NCBI GenBank assembly: GCA_031261005.1
Contig: JAISKF010000042.1
Span: 1 to 64,000 of the forward strand
Source: Enterobacteriaceae bacterium
Lineage (GTDB): Bacteria; Pseudomonadota; Gammaproteobacteria; Enterobacterales; Enterobacteriaceae
Length of the DNA stretch: 64,000 bases
Reading direction: 5' to 3'
The notes beneath the pieces are model-generated. The model saw nothing but the letters and a program-made list of their open reading frames with translations. It did no database searches and was not told the DNA's origin. The position numbers and the translations under genes are program-made. This document shows, one piece after another, positions 39,921 to 51,745 of the stretch; positions within the stretch are counted from its first letter, which is position 1; every line of letters starts with the position of its first letter.

Positions 39921-40571
39921 ATGGAAACATTTGTGTATATGTGGCAAAACGCGGGCTATATCGCCAGCCTGACCGGTCAGCATTTGATGTTAGTTTGTAT
40001 TGCCGTTGGTGTCGCCATTCTGATCGGCGTGCCGCTGGGCATTTTGATTGTACGCTACAAATGGCTGGCAACACCGGTATTAAGCCTGACAACCATTGTA
40101 TTAACCATTCCTTCAATTGCCTTATTTGGCTTGATGATTCCGGTATTTTCTCTTATCGGTCAAGGAATTGGTATTGTGCCTGCGGTAACCGCTGTCTTTT
40201 TATATTCGCTGTTACCAATTGTACGAAATACTCATATTGCATTGAGCAATCTATCTGGCGGATTACATGAAGCTGGTCGAGGTATCGGCATGACATTTTG
40301 GCAACGGTTATTCTGGGTTGAGATTCCGATCGCATTGCCGGTGATTTTCGGCGGAGTTCGTACCGCGGTTGTTATGAATATCGGAGTGATGGCTATCGCT
40401 GCGGTGATCGGTGCCGGTGGTTTGGGTTTGCTGTTATTACACGGCATTAGCCGCAGCGATCCTCGTTTGTTAATTACCGGTGCGATTATGATTAGTATTT
40501 TAGCGATCGGCATGGATTTCTTACTGCATCGTTTACAAAACATCATGACACCAAGAGGAATCCGCCAGTGA
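39921..40571 (+). CDS. Osmoprotectant ABC transporter permease
   Basis: A 216-aa inner-membrane permease with five or six helices. The cytoplasmic coupling loop is LHEAGRGIGMTFWQRLFWVEIPIALP. Same family as the frameshifted permease at the start of the operon. AGGAGC is 7 bp upstream of the ATG. It overlaps the ATPase gene by 4 bp (GTGA). Intact, so a homodimeric channel might still form if the other permease is lost. Confidence 0.9.
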   Translation: METFVYMWQNAGYIASLTGQHLMLVCIAVGVAILIGVPLGILIVRYKWLATPVLSLTTIVLTIPSIALFGLMIPVFSLIGQGIGIVPAVTAVFLYSLLPIVRNTHIALSNLSGGLHEAGRGIGMTFWQRLFWVEIPIALPVIFGGVRTAVVMNIGVMAIAAVIGAGGLGLLLLHGISRSDPRLLITGAIMISILAIGMDFLLHRLQNIMTPRGIRQ

Positions 40572-41707
40572 TAAAATTAGAAGATCTTACCAAACTGTTT
40601 AAACAAAAAAATAGCCAGTCTTTTCATGCTGTTGATCACATTAATCTCACTGTTCCCGCTGGCGAAATGTGCGTGTTGTTAGGTCCTTCCGGCTGTGGAA
40701 AAACCACGACACTAAAAATGATTAATCGTCTGATTACCCCAACCAGCGGGCGTATCCTGATTAACGATGAAGATACGACTAATATGGATACCGTGTCGTT
40801 ACGGCGCAAAATTGGCTATGTGATTCAACAAATTGGGTTGTTCCCTAATATGACCATCGAAGAAAACATTACCATTGTGCCGCGAATGTTGGGCTGGAAT
40901 AAAAAAGCCTGCCACGAACGAGCTTGTGAGCTGATGAGTATGGTGGCTTTGGAGCCAAAGCATTTCCTGAAACGTTATCCTAGAGAATTATCCGGCGGGC
41001 AACAGCAGCGCATCGGTGTGATCCGCGCGCTGGCGGCAGATCCACCGGTATTATTAATGGACGAGCCATTCGGTGCAGTTGATCCAATCAATCGTAAAGC
41101 CATTCAGAATGAGTTTCAGGAAATGCAGCGCACGCTAAATAAAACCGTAATTCTGGTTAGTCATGATGTTGATGAAGCACTGAAATTAGGTGACAGAATT
41201 GCAGTATTCCGCAAAGGGAAAATTATCCAGTGCGCTACGCCCGATGAGCTTTTGGCGAAACCGGCAAACGAGTTCGTCGCTTCTTTTGTCGGTCAGGATA
41301 GAACCCTGAAGCGTTTGCTATTAGTACAAGCCGGTGATGTTACCGATATGCAGGAAACCCTGACAGTTCGCCGTTCTACACCAATGAAAGCGGCGTTTAA
41401 TATCATGGACGATAACGATATGCGCTCGATTATTGTCGTCAATGATGATGAAAAACCATTGGGATTTATTAAACGCCGCGAAGCGCGCGAAATTGTTGGT
41501 ATTTGCGGTGATTTCACGCACCCGATCACCATAACCGCGAAAGCTGAAGAGAATCTGCGTGTGGTACTGTCCAAACTGTATGAACACAATATGGTCTGGA
41601 TGCCAATTGTTGATGAGGAAGGTCGCTACAGCGGGGAAATTTCTCAGGATTATATCGCCAGTTATTTAAGTTCGGGACGAACACGGCGGGAATTAGCAGT
41701 GAAGTAA
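40568..41707 (+). CDS. Osmoprotectant ABC transporter ATPase with CBS domains
   Basis: 379 aa. Walker A GPSGCGKT at 39-46, signature LSGGQQQR at 141-148, Walker B LLMDEP with Glu166, and a His in the switch (SHDVDEA). Residues about 255-375 form a tandem CBS pair, which in OpuA/OpuC-type importers senses ionic strength or c-di-AMP. The GTG start overlaps the permease stop codon. Last gene of the operon. Confidence 0.93.
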   Translation: MIKLEDLTKLFKQKNSQSFHAVDHINLTVPAGEMCVLLGPSGCGKTTTLKMINRLITPTSGRILINDEDTTNMDTVSLRRKIGYVIQQIGLFPNMTIEENITIVPRMLGWNKKACHERACELMSMVALEPKHFLKRYPRELSGGQQQRIGVIRALAADPPVLLMDEPFGAVDPINRKAIQNEFQEMQRTLNKTVILVSHDVDEALKLGDRIAVFRKGKIIQCATPDELLAKPANEFVASFVGQDRTLKRLLLVQAGDVTDMQETLTVRRSTPMKAAFNIMDDNDMRSIIVVNDDEKPLGFIKRREAREIVGICGDFTHPITITAKAEENLRVVLSKLYEHNMVWMPIVDEEGRYSGEISQDYIASYLSSGRTRRELAVK

Positions 41708-41709
41708 TC

Positions 41710-41842
41710 GGTTAATCAATAATAATTTGCCGCTTGTCATACTTTATTGAAATCAACGGGCGGCAGATTGCCGCCCTACGCAAAATTACATAATTATTTG
41801 AAATTTATCGTAATAATATAATTTTATCCAAAGTTCAGATTA
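41710..41842 (+). repeat. Dispersed composite repeat, copy l
   Basis: GGTTAATCAATAATAATTTG arm, a spacer with TTGAAATCAACG, one hairpin GGGCGGCAGATTGCCGCCC, the arm TAATTATTTGAAATTTATCG, and a terminus ATCCAAAGTTCAGATTAC. The last TTA is the stop codon of minus-strand ydfG. Confidence 0.75.
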
Positions 41843-42589
41843 CTTATCCTTAAGTACTTTCAACGGTGAGAAGCTCTGCGCTACAGGCATCAGTTCAATA
41901 CGATTGACGTTAACATGGGCTGGCTGAGTGGCGATCCAGAATACCGCTTCAGCAATATCTGTTGCAGTTAGTGGCTGGACGTTTTCATAAATACTGGCTG
42001 CTTTGGCATCATCACCTTTAAAACGGACATTAGAAAACTCAGTTGTACCGCACAAACCTGGTTCGACATCAGTAACGCGAATTGCCGTACCGGATAAATC
42101 TGCCCGTAAGTTCAAACTAAACTGTTTTACAAAGGCTTTTGTTGCGCCATAAACATTACCTCCCGGATATGGATAAGTACCGGCAACCGAACCGATATTA
42201 ATCACATGCCCGCGATTCTGCGCCACCATTTGCGGCAAAATTGCATGAGTCACAGACGCCAGACCAGTAACGTTAGTATTGATCATCGTTGTCCAGTCGT
42301 TGAAATCTGCTTTATCGGCTGACTCTAATCCCAAAGCCAAACCTGCGTTATTTACCAGTAAGTCGATGGCTTTAAATGACGCAGGCAAATTTTTCAATAC
42401 ATCGAGCAATTTTTCACGATCACTGACATCAAGTTCAATGGGTAAAAATTTATCACCCAATTCGGACTGTAACTGCTGCAAACGATCCAAACGACGTGCA
42501 ACACCAATCACATAATGCCCTTCACTCACAAATTTTCTGACGATCGCCTGACCAAATCCCGCCGATGCCCCGGTAACAAAAACAATCAT
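41840..42589 (-). CDS. ydfG: NADP-dependent 3-hydroxy acid dehydrogenase YdfG (SDR)
   Basis: A cytosolic short-chain dehydrogenase that acts in E. coli on 3-hydroxypropionate, L-allo-threonine and serine. 249 aa (E. coli 248). The cofactor motif TGASAGFG is at 6-13, NNAG near 80-83, and the catalytic Ser134, Tyr147, Lys151. The start ATG for MIVFVTG follows AAGGGG; the longer frame adds 28 unsupported residues. Its stop codon lies at the edge of repeat copy l. Confidence 0.94.
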   Translation of the reverse strand: MIVFVTGASAGFGQAIVRKFVSEGHYVIGVARRLDRLQQLQSELGDKFLPIELDVSDREKLLDVLKNLPASFKAIDLLVNNAGLALGLESADKADFNDWTTMINTNVTGLASVTHAILPQMVAQNRGHVINIGSVAGTYPYPGGNVYGATKAFVKQFSLNLRADLSGTAIRVTDVEPGLCGTTEFSNVRFKGDDAKAASIYENVQPLTATDIAEAVFWIATQPAHVNVNRIELMPVAQSFSPLKVLKDK

Positions 42590-42749
42590 ACATTTCCCCT
42601 TATCTGTTTCAGTGAGAGTTTCATAATCAACAGCAATCAGCATACGAGTAACGACTGAAATAGTCATCTGCATTTATTTTTTGCGGAGTAATTTTTATCA
42701 GTTGATATTTAGTTCAGGGAAAAGAGATTATCTGAATAATTTATTCAAT

Positions 42750-42845
42750 AATCTCAGACTTGGATAAAGCAATGATGAGAATAATAGATTGATAATTAAT
42801 AATAATTTGTAGGGGCGACTGGTTGCCGCCCGAAAAATCACAATG
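42750..42845 (+). repeat. Dispersed composite repeat, copy m (left part)
   Basis: ATCTCAGACTTGGATAAAGC terminus, the arm GATTGATAATTAATAATAA, then GTAGGGGCGACTGGTTGCCGCCCG. The right arm is missing. It lies between ydfG and bioD. Confidence 0.65.
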
Positions 42846-42871
42846 AAATCAACGGAAAAAAATCAATATAA

Positions 42872-43534
42872 TCATTTGCAGTCTATCAATGATAAATCAA
42901 TAAACCGGCTTAAATCACGTGATTCGGGGTGATTAAGATAAGGTAATTCACCAATCATTGGTGCCGGAATATTTTGTTTTAATGCTTCAATGGTTTCAGC
43001 GTAATAAGCCATGCCCGGATTAATTCGGTTAGCGACCCAACCAGCGATTTTCAGCCCATCGTGCATAATGGCTTCGGCAGTGAGAATGGCATGATTGATA
43101 CAACCGAGCTGTGTACCTACAACTAAAATCACGGGCATTTTTTCTTCAACGACCCACTCAGAAACAGGCGGGACACCATTAAAACGGAAGCGCCAGCCGC
43201 CAATGCCTTCGACGATAACATGATCGGCAAGCGCAGCAAGTTTATTGAGATTGAGTGAGAGCAGTTCGTAGTCCAGCGGGCTATCGCTGTAGGTTAATGC
43301 GATATTCTCTTCAACAACAATCGGATTAATCTCTTCATAAGGTAATTCAAACGATGATGATGCTTGCAAAATAGCGGCATCACGCTCTTTTCTCCCGTCA
43401 ATACTATTAATTGCAATAGGTTTATACCCTACTGCACTTTTCCCTTGTTTAATAAATGATTGCAACAATGCACGGGAAACAATGGTTTTACCCACTTCGG
43501 TGCATGTCCCTGTTACAAATAATCGATTCGACAT
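42872..43534 (-). CDS. bioD: Dethiobiotin synthetase (BioD2/YnfK type)
   Basis: ATP-dependent carboxylation of diaminopelargonic acid in biotin synthesis. 220 aa. P-loop GTCTEVGKT at residues 9-17, VEGIGGWR in the middle, and GWVANRINPGMAYYAE, as in E. coli YnfK. The start at the ATG for MSNRLFVTGT matches family N-termini; a TTG 39 bp upstream gives a longer frame. Next to mlc, as in E. coli, rather than in a bio operon. Confidence 0.9.
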   Translation of the reverse strand: MSNRLFVTGTCTEVGKTIVSRALLQSFIKQGKSAVGYKPIAINSIDGRKERDAAILQASSSFELPYEEINPIVVEENIALTYSDSPLDYELLSLNLNKLAALADHVIVEGIGGWRFRFNGVPPVSEWVVEEKMPVILVVGTQLGCINHAILTAEAIMHDGLKIAGWVANRINPGMAYYAETIEALKQNIPAPMIGELPYLNHPESRDLSRFIDLSLIDCK

Positions 43535-43580
43535 AAAAGGCGTCGCTCCAAAACTTTTAATTAATGTGGTCAATTTAGAT

Positions 43581-43614
43581 TTATACCCAAGTGTTTTCAG
43601 AATGACGGGTATAA
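43581..43614. repeat. Second repeat type: TTATACCC...GGGTATAA
   Basis: A perfect 8-bp inverted repeat, TTATACCC / GGGTATAA, encloses AAGTGTTTTCAGAATGAC. The same blocks occur at 21432-21480. It is upstream of bioD and downstream of mlc. Confidence 0.5.
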
Positions 43615-43823
43615 GAAATCAAATAATAGATAATCAATAAACAGTAATCTCTCACTGGAGATTAAGAGTCTAGGCTATGGATTGATTGAATAGCTTGCGT
43701 TAGCTCAATGTTTGCTGGATAAACTAAAATGATTTGTAAAAACAATACATTACAATACGTTATTAGCAGTAACTTTGGTTAGCTTACGCAATACATTTAT
43801 AAAAATTAACACGTTGAGTACAT

Positions 43824-45041
43824 TTATCCATGCAACAACTTAACTAATAACGAGCCGTTATAAAGCGCCATTTTGACTAATGCCGCACCTGGCATTGTTC
43901 CTTGATTCATAAAATGCGTTGGCACAATACGAATATTTTCGCTGTATTGCGACAGCGATTGCTGGCGAATACAGTTTTCAATCGCCGGATAAAGAATTGA
44001 TGAGGCAAGATTAAGCGGCGAACCAATAATGATTTTTTCGGGGTTAAAAATATTCACCATGATTGCGGTGATATGACCAACGCTATGACCGACAGATTGA
44101 ATGATTTCAATTGCCAGTTGATCGCCCTGATTCGCTGCAGTACATAAACTTTCGATGGTGGCAGGCGCGGAGTGCAGTATAGATTCAGGATATGCCGCCA
44201 ATAAATCATGCGTCTTTGCCAGAATACTTGGCATACTGGCGATAGTTTCCAGACAACCGTGATTACCGCAATAACAAGGCTTACCGGCAGGATCTACCTG
44301 CGTATGCCCAATTTCAATACGGCAGCCGGAATCTGTATGCAAAACGCGTCCATCAGAGATCACCGACGCACCGACAATATCATCAATCACCAGTTGGATA
44401 ACATTCTGGCTGCCAACGGCTGCGCCGTACAGCGCTTCGCTGATCGTCCAGGCGGAAACATCTTGCTGGACATAAACCGGTAATCCGGTTCTTTTACTCA
44501 GTTCTGCACCTAAAGGCACATCTTCTTCATGACAAAACGGCATTTTATGTACGATGCCATAAGTAGCATCAATAATACCCGGCAAAGTAATAGCAATAGC
44601 AGTTAGCCGTTCCAGACGATTTTGATGACGGGTAAAAAATAACTCAATTTCTGTAATAAAACGCATCAGCCAAGAGGTGGTTTTATCAGCGGGAAATTCG
44701 ACTCGATCTTCAACAATAATTTGATTGCTGAGATCGCGTAACGCTAATGTGAGATAACCGTAATGAATACGGCAAGCTAAAAAATGCCAGGATTTAGTAT
44801 CTAACTCAATGCCCGTTGCAGGGCGACCTCGACTGCCAAGCTCACTTACTTCGGTCTCTTTGACTAAATGAGCATCATACAATTCACGGACAATCTTCGT
44901 AATACTGGCAGGCGCAAGCTGAGAAACTTTAGACAGATCGATGCGTGAAATCGGACCATATTGATCAATTAACCGGTATACCGCGCCCATATTGGCTTGC
45001 TTTATATGGTCAATATGACCCGGTTGACCTTCTCTATTCAC
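43824..45041 (-). CDS. mlc: Glucose-responsive ROK-family repressor Mlc
   Basis: 405 aa. The N-terminal winged HTH (residues about 19-62, RIDLSKVSQLAPASITKIVREL) binds operators of PTS genes. The ROK domain has the zinc site His246, Cys256, Cys258, Cys263 (IGHTQVD and CYCGNHGC). In E. coli, dephosphorylated PtsG sequesters Mlc at the membrane. The GTG start has AGAGGCG upstream. The C-terminus MYNGSLLVKLLHG-like end is conserved. Confidence 0.94.
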   Translation of the reverse strand: MNREGQPGHIDHIKQANMGAVYRLIDQYGPISRIDLSKVSQLAPASITKIVRELYDAHLVKETEVSELGSRGRPATGIELDTKSWHFLACRIHYGYLTLALRDLSNQIIVEDRVEFPADKTTSWLMRFITEIELFFTRHQNRLERLTAIAITLPGIIDATYGIVHKMPFCHEEDVPLGAELSKRTGLPVYVQQDVSAWTISEALYGAAVGSQNVIQLVIDDIVGASVISDGRVLHTDSGCRIEIGHTQVDPAGKPCYCGNHGCLETIASMPSILAKTHDLLAAYPESILHSAPATIESLCTAANQGDQLAIEIIQSVGHSVGHITAIMVNIFNPEKIIIGSPLNLASSILYPAIENCIRQQSLSQYSENIRIVPTHFMNQGTMPGAALVKMALYNGSLLVKLLHG

Positions 45042-45339
45042 AACGTCGCCTCTGGATAACTCGTCATTTTAAAAGCAATATGTTAGCAGGATTTTATATA
45101 GATCATTGTAGAATGAACGTTAAATGATTAACTGATTTTCAAACAAAAATTAGCAGGATTCTCTGTTACATTTATTTGAAAATTAGTTTTAGTTAAAAAA
45201 AACTTATTTTTCAACATACTGCCATGATGAAAAATCAAGTTAGCATTTTTTAACCAGTATTAACGATGGCTAAAGATTATTATTTATCGTTTTGCATTTT
45301 GATAGTCTAATTGTCCTTAATGATGACTAAGGAATTCGC

Positions 45340-46644
45340 GTGGCACAGTTTAAGTCCGATAATGTAGATACTTCTGATTCCGATGAGACGCCTCCCGAAG
45401 TTGTGCCTATACAAAAATCGGTAACCACAAAACCAGAACGTATTGAATCACCGTTTATTACTCGCGGCACTTCAGATTTCATGCGCGTTACTGCGGCGCT
45501 GTTTTCTGCTGGTTTGGCAACATTTGCCCTACTGTATTGTGTACAGCCTATATTACCTATCTTGTCGCAAGACTTTGGTATCTCTCCTGCCAGCACCAGT
45601 TTGTCACTGTCGGTTTCTACCACCATGTTAGCGGTTGGATTGCTGTTTACCGGTCCTATTTCCGATGCCGTTGGGCGCAAACCTGTGATGGTTGTCGCAT
45701 TAGTATTAGCAGCAACGTTAACCATCGCCAGTTCATTTACCACAAGCTGGCATGGCGTGCTGATTATGCGCGCCCTGATCGGTTTGGCATTAAGCGGCGT
45801 AGCAGCCGTTGCTATGACTTATCTAAGCGAAGAGATCGACCCGATGTTTGTCGCTTTTGCGATGGGGTTGTATATCAGCGGGAACTCCATTGGCGGTATG
45901 AGCGGACGTTTAATTACCGGCGTACTCACTGATCTGTTTTCATGGCGTATCACGATGGGTTGTATCGGCGTGATTGCACTTATCGCGGCGTTGATCTTTT
46001 GGCGAATATTGCCGCCGTCACGTCATTTCCGTGCAACGTCACTCCGTCCCAGAACATTATTGATTAATTTCCGCCTGCATTGGCACGACAAAGGATTACC
46101 GCTGCTGTTTGCTGAAGGTTTTCTGGTAATGGGATCATTTGTCACGCTGTTTAACTATATCGGTTATCGTTTGATGGCTCCGCCTTATTACATCAGTCAG
46201 GCAGTTGTCGGTATGCTTTCGCTGGTTTATCTCACCGGTACATTCAGCTCGCCAAAAGCAGGAACGATGACGTTACGTTACGGGCGCGGTCCGGTTTTTA
46301 TGTTTTCTGTTGGATTAATGCTGGTTGGTTTATGTATCAGCCTGTTTTCATCTATCTGGTTAATATCTTTAGGCTTATTGATCTTTACGCCCGGCTTTTT
46401 TGCCGCCCACTCTGTCGCCAGCAGTTGGATCGGTCGCCGCACTAAACGCGCCAAAGGGCAAGCCTCTGCACTTTATCTGTTCTGCTACTATCTTGGCGCC
46501 AGTGTCGCCGGTACTGCCGGTGGTTTCTTCTGGCATAACTACGATTGGGCTGGTGTCGTTGTATTCCTTGCCACATTGCTGATTTGTGCACTGCTTATCG
46601 GACGCCGTTTATGTCGCCTGCCGGAGGCGAAATTAGTAAAATAA
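45340..46644 (+). CDS. ynfM: MFS transporter YnfM
   Basis: A 434-aa major facilitator superfamily protein with about 12 hydrophobic segments after a polar 45-residue N-terminus. The inter-helix motif GPISDAVGRKPVM (near 105) and the C-terminal IGRRTKRAKGQ region are typical. E. coli YnfM has been linked to arabinose efflux, but the substrate here is unknown. Starts with GTG after AAGGAA. Divergent from mlc across 298 bp that hold both promoters. Confidence 0.88.
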   Translation: MAQFKSDNVDTSDSDETPPEVVPIQKSVTTKPERIESPFITRGTSDFMRVTAALFSAGLATFALLYCVQPILPILSQDFGISPASTSLSLSVSTTMLAVGLLFTGPISDAVGRKPVMVVALVLAATLTIASSFTTSWHGVLIMRALIGLALSGVAAVAMTYLSEEIDPMFVAFAMGLYISGNSIGGMSGRLITGVLTDLFSWRITMGCIGVIALIAALIFWRILPPSRHFRATSLRPRTLLINFRLHWHDKGLPLLFAEGFLVMGSFVTLFNYIGYRLMAPPYYISQAVVGMLSLVYLTGTFSSPKAGTMTLRYGRGPVFMFSVGLMLVGLCISLFSSIWLISLGLLIFTPGFFAAHSVASSWIGRRTKRAKGQASALYLFCYYLGASVAGTAGGFFWHNYDWAGVVVFLATLLICALLIGRRLCRLPEAKLVK

Positions 46645-46927
46645 CCAGTTTGGGTATCAGATAATTATTTATAAATATTTCAATAAAATAATGTCATTCT
46701 GTAATGTCGTACAGAATGACAACCTTTCAATGATTATTCCTACAAATTCTTATTCAAACAGAACTAAGATTGATACAAATAAGCGATAAAATTAATGCAG
46801 ATTAACAAGTTTGCAGCTTGCTTAATGCGTTCATTTAAGTAGACAATCAGACTGTTATTTAAAACGAAGTGATTCAAATTGGCACTATTTCAATTTGCCA
46901 TGAATGATATTAAAGGATAAATGAACG

Positions 46928-48397
46928 ATGAAAAAATCAGTAGTTGCTGTTGGCGTACTGGCTGTACTGGGAGGTGCTTGGGTTGGCGGCGCATGGTACA
47001 CAGGAAAAATGATTCAAACCCGAATTGAAGATGGTGTGATTGCTGCCCAAAGTTATCTTGACCAAAATACACCTGAATATGCAGCTAAGATAAAAATAGC
47101 GAATTATCAACGCAGTCTATTCTCATCACAAGTGACTTATACCGCTACTGCGGGTGAGCATACTATCTCGATTGGTCAAAAAATTAGTCACGGTCCTTTC
47201 CCGTTAGATCACTTTAGCCTGATGCCTAAACTGGCTTTTTCTACCGTAGAATTCGTTAAACAACCGCTGCTAAATGAATTATTTACGATGACTGGCGGAA
47301 AATCGCCGGTAACGGCTGAAACGCTGATTGGCTATAACGGTGACTCAACAATGAAGTTAGTCGTAGAGCCGATGCAAAGGCAAACTGATAACAATTTTAA
47401 ATTCAGTGGATTAACGCTTGACGGTGTTGGGGAAAAGAATCAAAGCATTTCGCTGACCAGTTCACCACTTGAGTTAACGAGTGATGATGTTCAACTGATG
47501 TACGATACAGTAAAAATCGATATTACTCAGACGAAAAATAAAGAATATTCTGTTAATGGAAATCTCGGAAAACTCACCATTATTGAGAAAAATATTGATG
47601 ATGAAAACCTGCAAGCTATCTTCAATGGCTTTTCATTGAAATCGCAAATCAAAGAGGGGAAATTTGGTAACACTGGTACATCGGATGTTGCGCTGCAAAA
47701 TATTAGTTACACAGTAAATAATAAGCCCGTGCTCGCTTTTGATAATTTGACGATAGCCAACAACGTTCAAGAAGATGATAAATTTGTCAATCAAACTATC
47801 GACACTAATATCAGTCAAATCAGCGTTGAAGATAAGAAATTAGGTTCAGCGGCATTAAAAATAAACTTTAATCAATTTGACGGGCAGGCGTTACAGTTCC
47901 TCAACAAAAATGTTAATCAACTTACTCTGCTAATGCTTTCTGATAATAAATCAGAAAATACTGACCAGATAATGAGTAATGTGATGACATTGCTGGACGG
48001 CAATCCAACAATCAGTATCTCTCCGTTTAGCTGGAAAAATGATAAAGGCGAAAGCCAAATAGACCTTTCTGCAACCATGATGCGCCCTGCTTCACTTAAT
48101 GCCAGAAGTATCAGTCAGTTGATATTCAGTGCTGTTAAGCAATTTAGCAGTGACGCCAAGTTATCTGTACCGATGATGACAGAAGTAATACGTGTACTTC
48201 CTAGTGGTTTATCCGATCAAGAAGCGCAAGATAAAGCGGCAAAAGTTGTACAAAGTTGGATTAAAATCGGTATTGATCAAGGTATTCTTAACCAGCAAGA
48301 TGAGAATACTGTTACCTATCAATTTAATTATACCGATGGTACTGTTGACCTGAATGGGCAAAAACTACCGGCTGAACAATTTTTCAGAGACTTTTAA
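46928..48397 (+). CDS. ydgA: YdgA family protein (DUF945)
   Basis: 489 aa (E. coli YdgA 502). The N-terminal segment MKKSVVAVGVLAVLGGAWVG is an uncleaved signal anchor. The remainder is a periplasmic beta-rich domain with the ANYQRSLFSSQVTYT block at 60 or so. In E. coli YdgA is an inner-membrane-associated protein of uncertain role, required for swarming in some strains. Upstream AAAGGAT gives a good ribosome site. Confidence 0.88.
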   Translation: MKKSVVAVGVLAVLGGAWVGGAWYTGKMIQTRIEDGVIAAQSYLDQNTPEYAAKIKIANYQRSLFSSQVTYTATAGEHTISIGQKISHGPFPLDHFSLMPKLAFSTVEFVKQPLLNELFTMTGGKSPVTAETLIGYNGDSTMKLVVEPMQRQTDNNFKFSGLTLDGVGEKNQSISLTSSPLELTSDDVQLMYDTVKIDITQTKNKEYSVNGNLGKLTIIEKNIDDENLQAIFNGFSLKSQIKEGKFGNTGTSDVALQNISYTVNNKPVLAFDNLTIANNVQEDDKFVNQTIDTNISQISVEDKKLGSAALKINFNQFDGQALQFLNKNVNQLTLLMLSDNKSENTDQIMSNVMTLLDGNPTISISPFSWKNDKGESQIDLSATMMRPASLNARSISQLIFSAVKQFSSDAKLSVPMMTEVIRVLPSGLSDQEAQDKAAKVVQSWIKIGIDQGILNQQDENTVTYQFNYTDGTVDLNGQKLPAEQFFRDF

Positions 48398-50693
<2,296 letters not shown>

Positions 50694-50716
50694 ATAACAG
50701 ATTGAGTGATAAGTAA

Positions 50717-50758
50717 AAAACAGCCCTTATGACGATATAATCATAAGGGCTGTTTTAT
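50717..50758 (+). terminator. Strong Rho-independent terminator of aegA
   Basis: A perfect 16-bp stem: AAAACAGCCCTTATGA (50717-50732) pairs with TCATAAGGGCTGTTTT (50741-50756), followed by T-rich sequence, 24 bp after aegA. Confidence 0.93.
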
Positions 50759-50888
50759 TTATATATTGATAATAAAGAATAAATCGTAGTGACGGCGACT
50801 AGAACCAGATAGAGATTAACGGGCAGCATGTTGCCCGCCCTACTAAAAACAACATAGTAATTTAAAATTTATCACTAAATTCTTATCT
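50757..50888 (+). repeat. Dispersed composite repeat, copy n
   Basis: The arm TTTATATATTGATAATAAAG, a decayed first hairpin, GGGCAGCATGTTGCCCGCCC as the second, and the arm AATTTAAAATTTATCACTAA-ATTCTTATC. The TTA of this TTCTTATC arm is the ribC stop codon. Confidence 0.7.
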
Positions 50889-51488
50889 GTTCGCCAGCAC
50901 TCGCTCTACCGTATCCACAACCGCTTGTGTTTGCGGATCGATTTCAATATTTACTTTATCACTCAATCGTTTAGAACCAAGAGTGGTACGTTCCAGCGTT
51001 TCAGGAATTAGATGCACACAAAAACGCCCTTTTGACACTTCGCCAATTGTCAGACTAATGCCATCAATACCGATAAAACCTTTGTACAATACATACTTCA
51101 TCAGATCTTCTGGCATTTTAAACCAAATCTGGCGGTTGTTTTCCGAAGTCAGAATTTTGGCAATTTCTGCCTGACAAATAATATGCCCTGACATCAAATG
51201 ACCGCCGATGTCATCACCAAACTTCGCCGCGCGTTCAATATTTACCAAGTCACCGACCTGGATCGCACTCAGATTCGTTATAGCGAGCGTTTCTTTCATC
51301 AAATCAAAACTAACTATATCACCGTCAATGTCAATCACCGTCAGGCAGCAGCCATTATTAGCCACCGAAGCGCCAAGCGCTAAACCTGTTAGTAACTCCG
51401 CGGGTAGTTTAACTTTATGAGTACGAAAGTGAGTTTTTTCATCAATGGCGATAACGGGTGCAGTACCCTGAACAATTCCAGTAAACAT
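50883..51488 (-). CDS. ribC: Riboflavin synthase
   Basis: Dismutates two 6,7-dimethyl-8-ribityllumazine molecules to riboflavin. Also called ribE in other naming systems. 201 aa with two lumazine-binding domains: MFTGIVQG at the N-terminus with NGCCLTV, and GHLMSGH then [11 protein letters not shown] in the second. E. coli RibC is 213 aa; this one ends right after TVERVLANR, at a stop codon inside repeat copy n, so the usual C-terminal tail of about 12 residues is missing. The core is intact. Confidence 0.94.
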   Translation of the reverse strand: MFTGIVQGTAPVIAIDEKTHFRTHKVKLPAELLTGLALGASVANNGCCLTVIDIDGDIVSFDLMKETLAITNLSAIQVGDLVNIERAAKFGDDIGGHLMSGHIICQAEIAKILTSENNRQIWFKMPEDLMKYVLYKGFIGIDGISLTIGEVSKGRFCVHLIPETLERTTLGSKRLSDKVNIEIDPQTQAVVDTVERVLANR

Positions 51489-51671
51489 GCAATTAGCCTC
51501 GATAACTTACAAAATAAATAAAAATAACTGTTGTGAAGTTTGACGCAATTTGATCTAAAAACCAAATGTGATTTTCCGGTATTTTCCTGCTGAAAATTTA
51601 GTCTCGCTGAATAATTTGCTTACTTATATTTAACAGGTAAAATTAACTATCACACGATTTTATCTATCACT

Positions 51672-51698
51672 GTAGAGTCTCTATTTAGCACACTCTAC
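51672..51698 (+). promoter_or_regulatory. Hairpin in the mdtK leader
   Basis: GTAGAGT (51672-51678) and ACTCTAC (51692-51698) enclose 13 nt, 47 bp before mdtK. No T run follows directly. It may be an mRNA control element or chance. Confidence 0.3.
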
Positions 51699-51745
51699 GG
51701 GAATTTCACTGTTTTTCATTTTATTCTTAATCAAAAGGTATATTC

